From Oscarella lobularis (lineage: Eukaryota > Porifera > Homoscleromorpha > Homosclerophorida > Oscarellidae): 64,000 bases of DNA. The translations under genes were made by a program, and so were the position numbers. Below are positions 1 through 12,249 of this stretch, in pieces. The DNA is taken from NCBI RefSeq assembly GCF_947507565.1, contig NC_089184.1, positions 2,542,001 through 2,606,000 of the forward strand, written 5' to 3'. Numbering within the stretch: the first letter of the stretch is position 1; the number at the start of each line of letters is the position of its first letter. The notes beneath the pieces are model-generated. The model was given only the letters and a program-made list of their open reading frames with translations. It had not been told where the DNA came from and searched no databases.

Positions 1-300
1 GTGACGCGTACAACATCAACTGAATCCATGGCCCTAGAATAAAAATACTTTTACTGAATCGTGCTCTTCTACTTCTCTTTTTCCTTCTCCTACTCATATA
101 GTCTCTATGACTTATAATTCAGTTCACAGCCGGAATACCACTTTCATCTATCATCAGTTCATTTCTTGCAAATCGCATCAACTATTCACCTTTACTTTTA
201 AACGATTTCTTCTCGGCCCTCTTCCAACCGACAAACGCTCTTGAGTTGAGTACGTTCACGTGAAAATCCCTTAAGTCACTTTCTCATTAGTATTTGTTGG
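1..300 (+). repeat. Dispersed repeat R1, partial copy
   Basis: Bases 1-300 closely match bases 2321-2590, including the shared start GTGACGCGTACAACATCAAC and a block ending near CGCTCTTGAGTTGA. Related sequence recurs near 5770 and 59006 with the shared phrase GGCCCTAGATCAATTCC. No coding potential is visible. It is truncated by the window start. Confidence 0.75.
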
Positions 301-584
301 AGACGTTTATATTTCTTGAGTGGGAACCAACGTATTTATTTCATCTTCTTTTCAGGGTAAATTACCACGTGATGATTTATCTGTTTAGGGACGTCGTCTT
401 ATGACTCTTAGCTCTACGTAATAGCTGCTCGATTGGATTGTTTCGCATTGCTTATTACCTCTCATCAACAATCTGATGGCATTCGATGAATATAGAATTT
501 GATGACGTAGAGGATCCTGGACGGGCCTCTACCTAGAAATCATGCTCAAACGTAAAATTTTTAGCCAAAATTTTTAACATACGT

Positions 585-2310
585 ATATTGCTTTGTTTTC
601 TAGGTATTGCTTTGTTTTCTAGGTCCGTCACCATGGTAACACGTGTGCATGTTTATCATGTAAAGGAAGAGGGGTCTCCCGGATAAAAGTCCAAGGCGTG
701 TGTTACCATGTAGACGACGAATGTGGTCATTTTATTGATAGAACTTATGCTTGTAGTCTACGTTCATGACCATGGCAACGCGAGTGCACGACGCCTTTTT
801 GTGATATCACTTCGCGGATTTCAAGTTGAAGTAAGTTCTTTCCTCGTGGTTTTTATAGAATGTTCACGTCGCTTTTTTGCAGGCAAAAACTCTCTCCTCT
901 CCCTCTCTTGTAACCTCGTAAAAGTGATTAATTTTTCAACATTTATATTAGACTTAATTACATCATTAGAAGATTGACTGTACTACGAGTTCTTTGTAAC
1001 AGTGTACACTTCATTTTGTTGGGCTTCAGGAGATGTTGGTAATTTATTTCTATCGTTTTCTTTCGCCGTATTAATTCTGTTGTCCTTTCAGGGAGTATGA
1101 GTTGGTGACCTATCTAGAAACTCTTTTGGGAAGGAGTTCTGAGAAAGAAGATGTCTCAGAATCGGCTTTGTTTTTATATTTCAAATGACTCTTTTCATAC
1201 CGTAGTTGTAGTAGAGATAGTCGCAGAGTAGTAGTGTAGACGTACAGTAGCGTGGCGACGACGGAGTCCTGAGCACGACCCTGCATTAGATATGAAACTG
1301 CTCCGAGACCTCCTTGAAGAGGAGTCGTGTGCACGCGCGTCGCAGTCACACAATAACGTAGACTTACGCAAGCTACAAACCTTTAGTAAATAAAACCCGG
1401 AAGTAAACCGGAATGTATGAAAAACTTTGCACATGGGTCTTGTTTGTTTCGCTGTCCACCTGCACGGACCGCGAGGGTCCGTACAAGCTTCGGTTGGGCG
1501 GGGGTCATCCTCCCTACTCCCCCGTCGGAGTTAGAGCCTGTTTAGTCTCCCGGCTCGGACGCCTGGGACCGGCAGCCCTCGGATGTGAGTTCTGTCGGCC
1601 TGGTTCCAGGGGGACCGCTATTGTAACCCACCGCGTCTTCCTAAGTGGGGTGGCAATTTATCACTCGTGCCACTGGAGTAGGGGATTGAATGTCCTGCGT
1701 TCAAGCCACGTTTATCCTCTCTGGCTCAAGAGTTGGGCCGGTTTAGTTTAGTCACCTCGGGGCCCAGAGGTAAATGTGGCTACAAAACAAAAATAAGCAG
1801 TTCAGATCAAAATTAATGTAAAGAACCTGAAGCGAAACCAGAAATCTTTTGCGCTCTCTTTGCGATCCCACAGATATAGTCCATAAAAGAGCTTGAGGTA
1901 ATTGAGTGCCCATGACGTTGGAGAACGTTTCTCCTTTAAAGAGAAACCCAGATTGGCATTATTCGCTGTGGCTTTATATACAGTACTGATGACACTAGAG
2001 AACAATCTCATTTTAGACTTATATCTAATCTTTGGATGTACTACATTACCTAGTTTGAATGTTTCGTTGACTGGACAAAAAACGACATTCTAGATTGTTT
2101 GTCGTGAAGCTTTGCGTCGTTGTATTCGTCATCGCTGCTACGGGCTACAGAGCAGAGAGATTTGTCTTAGCGTTTTTTTAGCCTTTTCACTTTTACCTGT
2201 AACAGGTTCGATGTTGGAATGCCGGTTTCCGAAAAAGTTTGACGGAATTCGCGACTCTGTTCTGCACACTTCGTCCTCGTTTCTACGGGCAACAGAGAGA
2301 TGATTTCCTG
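585..2310 (+). repeat. Dispersed repeat R2 carrying exon-like open stretches
   Basis: This 1.7-kb block recurs at 59105-60770, and its first 0.6 kb recurs at 9905-10490. All three copies share GGTAACACGTGTG and a CTTTCAG acceptor (about 1080-1090 here). The acceptor is followed by an open stretch reading EYELVTYLETLLG in this copy and DYELVIYQETLFG near 10405. In the 9.9-kb copy this exon is followed by TPR exons. R2 is therefore probably a duplicated 5' piece of a multi-copy TPR gene family and not a simple transposon. No complete gene is present. Confidence 0.6.
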
Positions 2311-2320
2311 TTGGAAGTCC

Positions 2321-3340
2321 CGTGACGCGTACAACATCAACTGAATCCATGGCCCTAGAATAAAAGCACTTTTACTGAATCGTGCTCTTCTACTTCTCTT
2401 TTTCCTTCTCTTACTTATATATAGTCTCTAGGACTAATAATGCCGGAATACTACTTTGATCTATCATCAATTCATTTGCTTGCAAATCACATCAACTATT
2501 CTCCTTTACTTTCAAACGATTTCTTCTCGGCCCTCTTCCTACCGACAAACGCTCTTGAGTTGACTACGTTAACGTGACAATACCCTGAATGAACATCATG
2601 GAAAGTATTATGTTGCAAAAGCACGAGATCCAAATATTACAGCTATTGATTTACTCTATCTACTTCTGAGGATGAGAGTTGGGTTGGCGTCACCTGGAAG
2701 GTGTCCGTTAGCGCGAGAAACAAAAGAGAAAACATTTCCTAAAAACTCAAACCGATGAAATGTAGAATCATAATACATGTAATTCTAATCCTTCACTCGT
2801 ATTCAAAAAACGCCCACACAAGAACATTTCAACAAGAAAAAGTCTGACGACGTCCTCGTAGAGAAAGAATCGCCTTGGCTACACGTTCCAGAAGATCAAT
2901 AATAGAAGTCTATAGGCACCTGTACATGTGTGCATAGAAAAAATTGATACTCTACTCTGATCCGTGCTCACTTCAAACAGGAGTCACACTCCATCTTTTA
3001 AATGAGATTCTCTCCTCTCAAATCGTTTTCCTTGCTATTTATGAAAAAATTCAATGATATTTCGTTTTCTCGTATCTCTCACCGCTGCTGCTGATCGTCG
3101 TCCTGGTGCATTAGATTGCAATATACACGTTTCTCTTTGCCTAGGAGAGAGAGCGAGGAGGAGAATGAGCGTGGAAAATGTCTGCGACGTTTCTAACGAG
3201 ACCTGGCGCTTCGAATAGGGAGTCTCCCGTCAAAGTGCCAAAGGAAAACGAAGCGTGCTCTAGAAAACGATAGCAAAACGATCCTGGAAACGGTGAAGCG
3301 ACGAGAAAGATTTAAGTGCAACAACTCCCGTATAAGGCTA
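2321..3340 (+). repeat. Dispersed repeat R1, long copy
   Basis: The start matches bases 1-300. The second half (2640-3340) matches 6030-6770 and 52565-53136 through shared landmarks: a GGCGTCAC..GGTGTCCGT block, TTTCTCGTATC followed by a GCTGATCGTCGTC run, CCTAGGAGAGAG, and GCCTGGCGCTTCGAATA. No gene is visible. Confidence 0.7.
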
Positions 3341-3380
3341 TAGCACGTGAATACGAATACTATTTTATCGTAATTTTGTA

Positions 3381-3637
3381 CAGTACATCCTCGATTATCC
3401 GAACCCCAATGTTTCAGGGGGAGGTTCGGATAATCAAAATTTCGGATAATCGAGGGTACGCTAGAATCGAACCAACGGTTCGAAGAAAGCAATTTTGGAA
3501 AATTGCCGTAACTTTTTTACGTCAATGACGTCATTTAAGCATAGCGCGTTAGCAAATTCGATCACGTGACTTAAAATTTACGTTTCGGATAATCGAGGGT
3601 TCGGTTAAACGAGGTTCGGATAATCGAGGATGTACTG
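3381..3637. mobile_element. Non-autonomous pogo/Tigger-like MITE
   Basis: The element begins CAGTACATCCTCGATTATCC and ends with its reverse complement, GGATAATCGAGGATGTACTG. It is flanked on both sides by TA (3379-3380 and 3638-3639). Extra copies of TTCGGATAATCGAGG lie just inside each end. CAGT-starting inverted repeats with TCGATTATCCG and TA duplication are characteristic of pogo/Tigger-type Tc1-mariner elements. At 257 bp and with no open frame it is a MITE. Confidence 0.85.
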
Positions 3638-3784
3638 TACTACAGCAATTCCACTCGCCCTTTTGGATCGCGCATGTAAAAATTTTGGGTAGACTTACAT
3701 CAACTGTCGTCAAAGAAACAATTACATGAACGATGAGCGATCTAAAGAAAAAACACGAATGATTATATAAAAACCAAAAAAAGT

Positions 3785-5071
3785 TTACATTTTCAAACAT
3801 TCACCTAAGTTTTCTGTACCCTGCGCTCCCCCCACTACAATTAATTGATTGTCTTTTGTTGTACATGCACCATGTCTGCATCGTCGCTTATTCATTGATG
3901 GCAAAGGAAGCCAATCCCCAGACAATTCATCATACATTTCAACACGATTGCTGCATCCCCATTCTTTCTCTCCCCCTGTTGCGACGACTTTCCCATTCCA
4001 TGATGACAATTGACACCATAGCTTTGTAGTTGGCTTGATATCAATCCACTCCTGTTTCTCTATTGAAAAGCATTCAACTGAATTCCCCGCATCAAACCCT
4101 CCTCCAACAAACATTGTGCCATCAATAACTGCCAATGCACACGAAGACCGTTCGTTCTTCATTTTCTTTATTTGTTTCCATTCTCCCTTATTAATATCAA
4201 AACAATCAACTCGATCACTCCAAAACCCTCCAACAAGATAAATGTTCCCATTGTGTCGAATCGCCGATCTGCATTTAAGTTGATATTCATGTGGTATTTT
4301 AGTTAATAATTCTAAAACTCTCGTTTCACTTTTTCATTCATAAATTCTTGAACATAGACCCGTGTCATTGATATCCATGACATATCCTTTCCCTTCACAT
4401 CCAAAGACACTCCCTGTGCAATGAATCCCCGGGAGATGATGATTCTTTCCCTCCCACGCCCCCTTCTTCAACTGAAACATTCTATCTATGTAACCAACAT
4501 GTAGCATTCCATTGATTTCAGCCACACGTCCATATGGCCAACAATCAATTAACATGTTGGACATGTTTGTCTCCCATTTGAGATTTGGACTTCCCATCAA
4601 AGGTCCAATCTAAATTATCCAATTAATTAAAAACACTAAAATCGATTTCTTTAGACACGTCCACGTTAGTTCTTAAACCGATGTTCGTCACTTTCTCTTT
4701 GTCCTTCTCTTCTCTCTCCTTCTTTAATTCTCTTTCCAATTCTTTGATTTTTTCTTCACTTTTCAACGAAAGCTTTGTACGTTCTTCGTGTTCATTTCCC
4801 TCAATTATTCGTGCGACGTGTTCCTGTCCTTTGGTTTTTCTCAAAACATTCAAAAATCGGTCAAACGAATGGGGGCCTCTTCTAGGCAAAATGGAAACAA
4901 GAAGTGTACCTGACCTTTTCTGGTCATCGATAGAATCAAGAGAGAGCCTCTCATATTCTTGAGCAGTGATGAGTTCGTCGGAGAGAAGACGACTGAGGAA
5001 AGTGAGAGGCATGAGAATTCAATCAGATCGTGTAAAATCGAATGCACACGCGTTTTCCATCTCTGATCCAT
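3785..5071 (-). pseudogene. CARD - coiled coil - Kelch protein, copy 1 (disrupted)
   Basis: Exon 1 (4665-5071) starts MDQRWKTRVHSILHDLIEF and enters a CARD-like domain with RLLSDELITAQEYERL and LLVSILPRRGPHSFDRFL, then a charged helix rich in KELERELKKEREEK (likely coiled coil). A 55-bp intron (4610-4664) joins exon 2 (3785-4609), which has four to five Kelch blades with GG doublets (VVATGG, IVVGG). Two lesions are visible. A one-base loss near 5012 shifts the frame between the first 19 residues and the CARD. A TGG-to-TGA change at 4334-4336 interrupts the second Kelch blade, judged against copies 2 and 3. CARD domains mediate homotypic assembly of apoptotic or immune complexes and Kelch propellers bind protein partners; the fusion suggests a signalling adaptor, which is inference. 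A downstream Met could restart the CARD, but the Kelch stop remains. Confidence 0.75.
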
Positions 5072-5629
5072 TTCAAAGAGAGCGGAACAGCAAACGAAGC
5101 AACGTCAAAGCGAGATAAACAAAAGTGGGGACTTCGGGGACTTCAAAGAGGACGTCAACAGAATTTGCGACTGCGCCGATCGACTCTTCGTAGAAAGAAG
5201 AGATCGCAACTTTTCGTGGTCCTAAGAAGTCCAGAATGCTCATTTAAAGGTTTTTGGTTTTAGTTTTCGTGGATAGATGTTCCTGTCAGTGTTCAAGTTT
5301 GTTCGCGTTTCCTCTGCTCGAGCTCGATTGCAACGTGAATTTCGATTTATTTTGTCTTGGCAGATGCGTTTGCCGTTGCTCCTATGGCTCCATTATGACA
5401 GTCAAATCTGGTAAACAAAGAATATTATTCTGGTACTTTGTGCACTGTATGTTTGGATACAGAAATGCCGTCAAGAGAACAATGCAGAGATATTCTTCTC
5501 GTAAGTTAACTAAATTGCATATATATATATATATACCGGTATATAGATTGCTATCCACTTGGGACTTTGAGACTGACATTGAATTATTTTAATTTAATCA
5601 AATACCACGAGTAGAAGATGTGGGATTGT
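5072..5629. other. Intergenic stretch with no supported gene
   Basis: Upstream flank of CARD-Kelch copy 1. There is a short TA dinucleotide run near 5520-5535. Open frames here lack recognisable domains, splice context or a homologue elsewhere in the window. Confidence 0.5.
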
Positions 5630-6790
5630 GACGTACCGCGTATAGTGTGTTGCCCAACAAAAAGGAGATCATTGGAAAGTCTTTGGTATGCCTTCTCCAC
5701 TTCCTTCATCAACAATCAAACTAAAGAGAGCTCCTCTCTTCTCAAAGGCGACACGTCAATACTGAATACACGTGACGCCTACAGAATCAACTAAATCCCT
5801 GGCCCTAGATCAATTCCTCAATTCCTGAATCATGGTAATTGCCCTGCGTCTTTTCGTTGTCTCCCTGCCTCTTTGACCTATCATCAAATCATTAAATTGC
5901 AAATCACATCAACTACCCTCTTTTACTTTCAAATGATGAATTCTTTCGCTCGTGAGTCGACTACGTCCACGTGACCATCCCAAGAACACTTCAATCACGG
6001 AAATTCCTATATTGCAAAAGTACAGAAACTAAAATATTACTCATTGATTCATTGTATGACTACTTTTGGGCATGAGAAGGCAGGAATGACGTCACGCGAA
6101 AGGTGTCATTCAGAGCCAAAAAGAACGTGCAATAATTTCCTAAAACTCTAATCAATGAAAGCAAAAAATTTTATTCTAATACTACACTGGTATTCATAAA
6201 CACGCCCAAACAATTAATAATTAATTTCACCAAGAAAAAATCTGACCACGTCGCCGTAGAGAAAGAATCGCCTTGGCTTCACGCTCTCAGAAGATCAATA
6301 AAATGATTCTATAGGCACATGTCACACGTCAACACTCTACTCTGATCCGAGCTAACCTCAAACAGGAGTCAAAATCGCTTTGTTTCTGCTTTCTGAGAAA
6401 GAGATTCGCTCGACTCAAATCGGTTTTCGAGCCCTGTCTATATAGAAATTCGATAAAATCAAAAATACTTCGTTTTTCTCGTATCGCTTACAGCTGCGGC
6501 TGATCGTCATCGCGCTGAATTTGATTGCAATTGTCTAGCTACGTGCAGCCTTTCGGCATTCCTTTTTGCCTAGGAGAGAGAGATCGAGAGCGAGGAAAAC
6601 GTAGCAACGCCTCTTAATTAAGGGGGCCTGGCCCTTCGAATAGGAAGTCTCGCGTCAAATTACCAGACAATAAAACAAGCGTACTGCAGAAAACGATAGC
6701 AAGCGAATCTGGAAACGGTGAAGCAAAGAGAAAGATAGAAGTACAGCAACTCCCGTATGTAACCTGGAATGCTCAATTATCATATCGTAA
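5630..6790 (+). repeat. Dispersed repeat R1, near full-length copy
   Basis: This is the longest uninterrupted R1 copy. It begins with an AAAAAGGAGATCATTG block shared with 58895-58915, passes GGCCCTAGATCAATTCC (5805-5821) and CACGTGACCATCCC, and ends with GGCCTGGCCCTTCGAATAGG and AGCAACTCCCGTAT. No open frame of note. Whether R1 is a transposon or duplicated gene flank cannot be decided from one window. Confidence 0.7.
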
Positions 6791-7309
6791 TTTTATACGA
6801 TTTATGAATATGATTTACCAAGTTTTTAGTTCAGTATACTGAATCATACTGTCTAAATAGTACCGTTTTTCTGAGTACGCTTACATCAACTGCGATAAAT
6901 ACAGAAACGATTTAATTAGTGTCTACTCAATTTACTGTCTACTCAATTCAGATGTTTTTGCTAAAACCTAAATGAATTTTTTAATGTCAATAAGTCCAGT
7001 CTCATCTGATTGAAAAAAGCTTTAATTCCCTTTGATTCAATTCCACTTTCACTGTGCTTTGACATTGCAGTCTCAACCACAGAAAATTGCTAATATTTAG
7101 ATCATGTCAAGTAAAGCAGAAACGTAGAATTAAACCACATAATTTTAATAATAAATTATTAGATAACTAGATAATAAATATTTACGTAACTAGAAAATCG
7201 CTTTAGAAAAAAAACGAGAACGGGCCTCCGCGAGGGGCCTCACCTTCCGTGTCGCGTCCATCCCGTCCTGGTGGAGACGATTAAACGTTTCAGCAAGCGC
7301 TTTTGAATT
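6791..7309. other. AT-rich stretch with no recognisable feature
   Basis: No conserved reading frame, repeat partner or RNA-like fold was recognised between R1 and the segmental duplication. Confidence 0.5.
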
Positions 7310-7319
7310 TGGCTTGGTG

Positions 7320-9800
7320 CATGACCGTCGATCTTTTCGGTTTCTTCGTCTCCCTAGCTCACTATATATCGTCTCGAGAGCTACCTGAATCTGCTGCAAC
7401 ACCGCGCCTCATCTTCATCCTTTGGTTGGTTCGGCGGTTGCTGGCTCTTTCGCGGGTTTCTCGGCTTAATTCTATCCCCACGGGCCGGGGACATTCTTTT
7501 CGCGATTCAGCTGTGGAGCTTTTGGACTTGCGGACCGCTATAAGGTAAAAGACGCTCTTGTGAGCCTTGTGAGTATTGTACAAAGGTTTATTGAAGCTGC
7601 TCTCTGCATCGGCCAGTCTACTTGATTACAGACTGTGAAAAGTTCGATTCAATTAATGAAGCAATATCGCCTTTTCTGAAAGAGTTTCACGTCGAAAAAA
7701 CGGCATGCAGCGGTAGACATTCAATTGTTTAATCTTGCCAACGGAAATTAGGTCCTCCTTTGCTCAAAATTCGAATTTCTCTGCGTCCGCGGAATTTTCA
7801 TTTTTCCTTTTCACCGGCGTTATATCAGAAACTGCGAAAAAGCCTGAGAAATTCATTTCAAGCGTAGCGGGAATTTTCGTCTCACTGAACGGTGAGCAAT
7901 CGACAAAAAAAGACGAATTTTTATTGGAACCCAAAAACATATTTACATTTTCAAACATTCAGCTGAGTTCCTTGCACTCCATCCCCCCACTACAATCAAT
8001 TGATTAACTTTTGTTGTACATGCACCATGTCTGTATCTTCCCTTATTCATTATTGGCAATGGAAGCCAATCTCCAGACAATTCATCATATATTTCAACAC
8101 ATTTGCTATATCCACTTCCTCCCGTTGCGACGAGTTTCCCATTCCACGATAACACTTCACACATTTTCTTTTTAGTTGGTTTGATATCAATGAACTCTTT
8201 CTCCATTGAGAAACATTCAACTAGATTCCCCGCACCTCTCCCTCCTTCAACAAACCAATTACAGCCAATGAACACCAACCCCGTTTATTCCGCATTTTCT
8301 TTATTGGTTCCCATTCCCCCTTATTCATATCAAAACAATCAACTCTATCACTCCCCCAACCTCCCACACGATACATGTTTCCATTATGTCCAATTGCTGA
8401 TCTTCCATCCAGTTGATAGCCATCTGGTACTTTAGTTAATAATTCTAAATCTCTCGTTTCACTTTTCCATTCATAAATACTCTTGCATCGATCCCTGTCG
8501 TTGATATCCATAACATATCCTTTCCCTTCACATTCAAAGACACTCCCTATGCGTTTAATTCCCGGCAGAAGATGCTTCTCTCTCTCCCACGCTCCCTTCC
8601 TAAACTGAAACATTCTATCCTCCCAACAAACATGAAGCATTCCATTGATTTCAGCCGCGCATCCATATGGCTTACAATAACCAATGGGCATATTTGGTAT
8701 GTTTGTGTCCCATTTGAGACTGGGACTTCCCATCGAAGGACCAATCTAAGGTAAGTCCCAATCACATTTCTATCAACCCACTTCAACAACCTTATTTCTC
8801 AATCCGACAACAGTCATTTCGGCGTGAGCGAGATCTCCCTTCAATTTTTTCACTTTCTCATTCACAAGTCGATCAATTTCACTCTCTATATACATAGAAT
8901 TTATTGAGTCAAATCCCATCCAAGCACATTGCCGAATAGTACTTCTCTTTCGTGGCTCCAATAACTGCCGCACAACATGCTCTTGTCGTTCCGTTCCTCG
9001 TAGAACGTCAACAAACTCGTCGAAGGCGTCTCACCTTTTCGCGGCAAAATGTCAACAAGGAGCATGCGCGATTTGTCTTCCTTCGTCTTGAACGAATCGC
9101 GCAGCATTGCGTATTGCTCTCGAGAGACGAGTCTCTCGGCGAGAAGACGATCTAGAACGGACAAGGGATCGAACACTTCGACGATCGACGGAAGATTGTC
9201 GTGGACGCGATTTCTCCATCGTTTATCCATAGCAGACGCTTCTCTCTTCTCTCTTTCGCGGCGAGGGAAACAATGGGGAGATGCGAGGGGAATTGCGCAC
9301 TAAATAAACGTCAGAGTTGGTTCGGGGGGAGTCCCGCGGCCCTTTCGAGGGCACGTAATCAATATTTTTACAAAGGTCACTTGACGTCGTCAACTTTTGC
9401 TTTGTGTGCGAGAAGAGCTTTGGGTACCTTTCGTGTAGGAAAAACAATAATATAACTGGTCTTTGGATGTCAATTTCATTGTTTTGTAAAGTCAATCATA
9501 ACGAAACCTTTTCTCATTTAATTTGAGTCTTAGATTAGTCATCGCGATTTATTGATCAATGTCAAAGTTAATTCATATTCTCCATCAGATTTCACCTTTT
9601 TAAAAATTGACATCACCATTACATGTATTTTTATTCTTGAGCAAACGTCAACTATGGTACATGAGTGCTTTTTCATAGACAAGAAAACGAGGACGAAGTA
9701 TCCGTTAGTTGTAATGAATTGAGATGCTAATATTATTTTGTTGCAGGTTAGGTCACGCGTGAACGAGTTTCTTCGCCAGATGAGCTCTTCTGTCATTCAA
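7320..9800. repeat. Segmental duplication, copy A
   Basis: Colinear with 16322-18800 at an offset near 9.0 kb. Matches cover the 3' flank (GTCTCCCTAGCTC, CGTCTCGAGAG), the whole CARD-Kelch gene and about 0.55 kb of its 5' flank (GGTTCGGGGGGAGTCCC, TACAAAGGTCACTTGAC, TGAGCAAACGT). Many substitutions and small indels separate the copies, so the duplication is not recent. Confidence 0.85.
7943..9230 (-). pseudogene. CARD - coiled coil - Kelch protein, copy 2 (disrupted)
   Basis: Exon 1 (8791-9230) begins MDKRWRNRVHDNLPSIVEVF and has the CARD signature VLDRLLAERLVSREQYAML and LLVDILPRKGE, followed by a helical linker (EIDRLVNEKVKKLKGDLAHA). The intron is 8746-8790 (45 bp). Exon 2 (7943-8745) encodes Kelch blades (YRVGGWGSDRVDCFD, LVATGG, LIVVGG). 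Two lesions show against copy 3. One base is missing from the ACGGCCTTC stretch near 9026, shifting the frame inside the CARD. About 10 bp are missing near 8255-8262 in the third blade. The 5' end is the best preserved of the three copies, with an intact Trp at codon 5. The gene was probably functional once; whether any product is made now is unclear. Confidence 0.75.
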
Positions 9801-9904
9801 GCAACGTTTGAGAAGAGATGTGTTTTCTCTCCTCTGGTAATCGTAAATACGAATAATTATTTAATAACATTTCTACTTCAGTTAGACCGCCGGCTCTCAG
9901 TCAC

Positions 9905-10490
9905 AACATACGTATATCGCTTTGTTTTTCTAGGTCCGTCACCATGGTAACACGTGTGAATTTGATGATGTAAAGGAAGACGGGTCTCCCTGATAAAAGT
10001 CCAGGGCGTTTGTTACCATGGAGTTGACGACTATGGTGATTTCATTGATGGAACTTATGCTTGTTGTCTACGTTCGTGACCAAGGCAACACGTGTGCATG
10101 ACGTCTTTTGTGATATCACTTTGGGGATATCATGTTGAAGTAAGGTGTCTTTCCTCGTCGTTTTTATAGAATGTTCTTGTCGCTTTTTCTGCAGGGAAAA
10201 GCTCTCTCCTCTCCCTCTCTTGTAACCTCGTAAAAGTGATTAATTAATCAACATTTATAATAGACTTAATTACATCATTAGTCGATTGAATGTACTACGA
10301 GATCTTTGTAACAGTGCGCACTTTATTTCGTTGGGCTTCAGGAGGTGTTGAAAATTTATTTTTGTCGTTTTCTTTTGCCGTGCTAATTCTGGTGTCCTTT
10401 CAGGGATTACGAATTGGTGATTTATCAAGAAACTCTGTTTGGGAAAGAAGTTTTGAGAAAAAAAGATGTCAAAGAATCGGCTTTTGAGTA
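9905..10490 (+). repeat. Dispersed repeat R2, 5' partial copy joined to TPR exons
   Basis: Matches 590-1150 and 59105-59640, starting TATATCGCTTTG.TTTTCTAGGTCCGTCACC. It keeps the CTTTCAG acceptor and the exon reading DYELVIYQETLFGKEV. Unlike the other copies it continues into TPR-coding exons, which points to the origin of R2. Confidence 0.65.
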
Positions 10491-10534
10491 GGACTACGTC
10501 AAAGAGAAGTGATAATTAATATAATTTTTATTGA

Positions 10535-11290
10535 TTTTAGCTCTTCTGCATTTGGCTAAATTGGCTGTCGAAATGGGCGACTTGGACAAAGCGGTTGATT
10601 GGATGGAAGAGCACGTTTCCATCATAAAAAGTCTTATGTCAGGTCCAAATAAAATAATTTCAGGTAAACAATACAACTCGGTACACGTGACACGAATCTT
10701 ATAACGTCCATATAGCACTTTTAAGCCTAAGAGCAATCTATCAAAAGAAGGAACTCGTAGCTGATGAAATAGTACTAATTACCAAAGTTCTTGACCTGCA
10801 AACAAGAACTGATAATCCATGTTCTTTGTCTATAGCAAAGAGTACATAGCCCCATATAAAATCTATATACACTTTATTTATTTTTTAGCTTTGAATGAGC
10901 TTGGAGCTCTGAATTTTTTAAGAAAGACGCTGTCAAGGCTGTCGAGTGTTTTCAGGAGTGTTTCAAGGTTGCTTCGGATCTTGATCAGGTGGAGATGAAG
11001 ACCGCGCTAGTTTGAGTTCTTCTTATGTCTACTTTTCTATTTATTTTTTGACGTGTGTTAGCTTGGGAGAATTTGAGTGCGTACGTTGGAAATGAGACGG
11101 AGGTTAACGCTTCCGAGACTTGCGCCACGTCGATGGATGAAATTGTAAGAGTGCCTTTATGGGAGTATGACAATTTTGGGATTAGACGTCTTTTTATAGG
11201 AAAACGAATCCAAGAGTAGCTGCAACGCTGCCTTAAAGACAAGAGTTTCCCAAAGCAAAGACCTACGAATAAATATTTTAAAAAATATAT
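10535..11290 (+). pseudogene. TPR-repeat gene fragment
   Basis: Exon-like stretches sit between splice-type ends. About 10540-10662 reads ALLHLAKLAVEMGDLDKAVD, a textbook TPR helix pair. About 10715-10840 reads LLSLRAIYQKKELVADEI. About 10890-10988 starts ALNELGALNF and continues, in another frame, as KKDAVKAVECFQECFKVASD. The change of frame at the T run near 10915 is a one-base loss. Two further short open stretches follow near 11062-11143 and 11200-11290. No start codon or complete C-terminus is visible. TPR repeats are protein-interaction scaffolds. This is probably a broken relative of other TPR genes and not the same lineage as the 29-32 kb gene. Confidence 0.55.
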
Positions 11291-11299
11291 TTCTATTAA

Positions 11300-12150
11300 T
11301 TAATTAAGGAGGCATGAATCGTCACAAAGATAGGACATTGTCTCCAATTTGTCCACAGGTTCCTCCTAGAAATTGGGTACGTCCTTTACCACCGAGAAAT
11401 AAGTATATATTGCGTTAATATTATTTATGGAATTAAACTTCGTGAGTGTTTTTTTCAAGGATGGGTACGAGGTCTAAAAGGAAGCCTCGCACTTCTAATG
11501 CTAAACCTCTTAATGTTAAGACTTCGGGTAGAGACTTCTGGTTTAGCTTTTGTTTGTAGTCTCATGATTTTTCTAGTTCCGGGTTCCGATGAGTTTCAGG
11601 ATCCTCGGAATCCGTCCAATATTTTTAGTTTTCTTTTAGCTAATAAGGAAATTAGTGCAATGAGTATAAGCAAAGAACAAAACCTCTCTCACAGTAAAAA
11701 ATATTTTTCAAAAATTAACATTATTGATGTACGTTGCTAAGGTTTTCTGAGTGATAGGCATCACTGTTATTTTATGAATCCGATTAGCAGCGAGCAGAAA
11801 GAAGTTTCAATAAAAACACTAAAAGTTAGTGCTAAATATTTAGAATTCAAAATATTGATGGCGGTACAATGGACGAGCGTTAACGCCATATATGTTTTTC
11901 ATTGAGGGTCGAATTCTTGTCCAACTCAATCACAAAAACATAACGACACTCTTTCGAATATCACCAGCAACGCGATAACCAATTAAAATAACACAGTACT
12001 TCAAAAACGGTTCAGTAATGCGATTCTTTGCCAAGGTCAACAAGAATAGATATTAGATACGTTTTAGTTGAAGAAGGGTAGTTTATCTTAGAAGTGTAGC
12101 ATTGGGAGAAAATTCTCTCTGTCTCAATTACTACACATGCTTACGGACAT
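11300..12150. other. Stretch with only weak exon-like frames
   Basis: A short open frame near 11460-11560 is preceded by TTTTTTTCAAG and could be a leftover exon between the TPR fragment and the kinase fragment. No domain was recognised, and the rest is AT-rich without features. Confidence 0.4.
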
Positions 12151-12249
12151 TTCTTCTGCAATGATTTATTTAACAAAAGCTATGCATTTTAAGAGTGAGT
12201 TAGTATTAGAGAAAGACGGACGTCAAATAAGTCTCTGCATGGACTCTAG

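Noticed and set aside
1660-1715. Possible RNA polymerase III B-box (CGTTCAAGCC) in repeat R2, suggesting a SINE
   Set aside because: No convincing A-box at the right distance and the repeat unit is far longer than a SINE.
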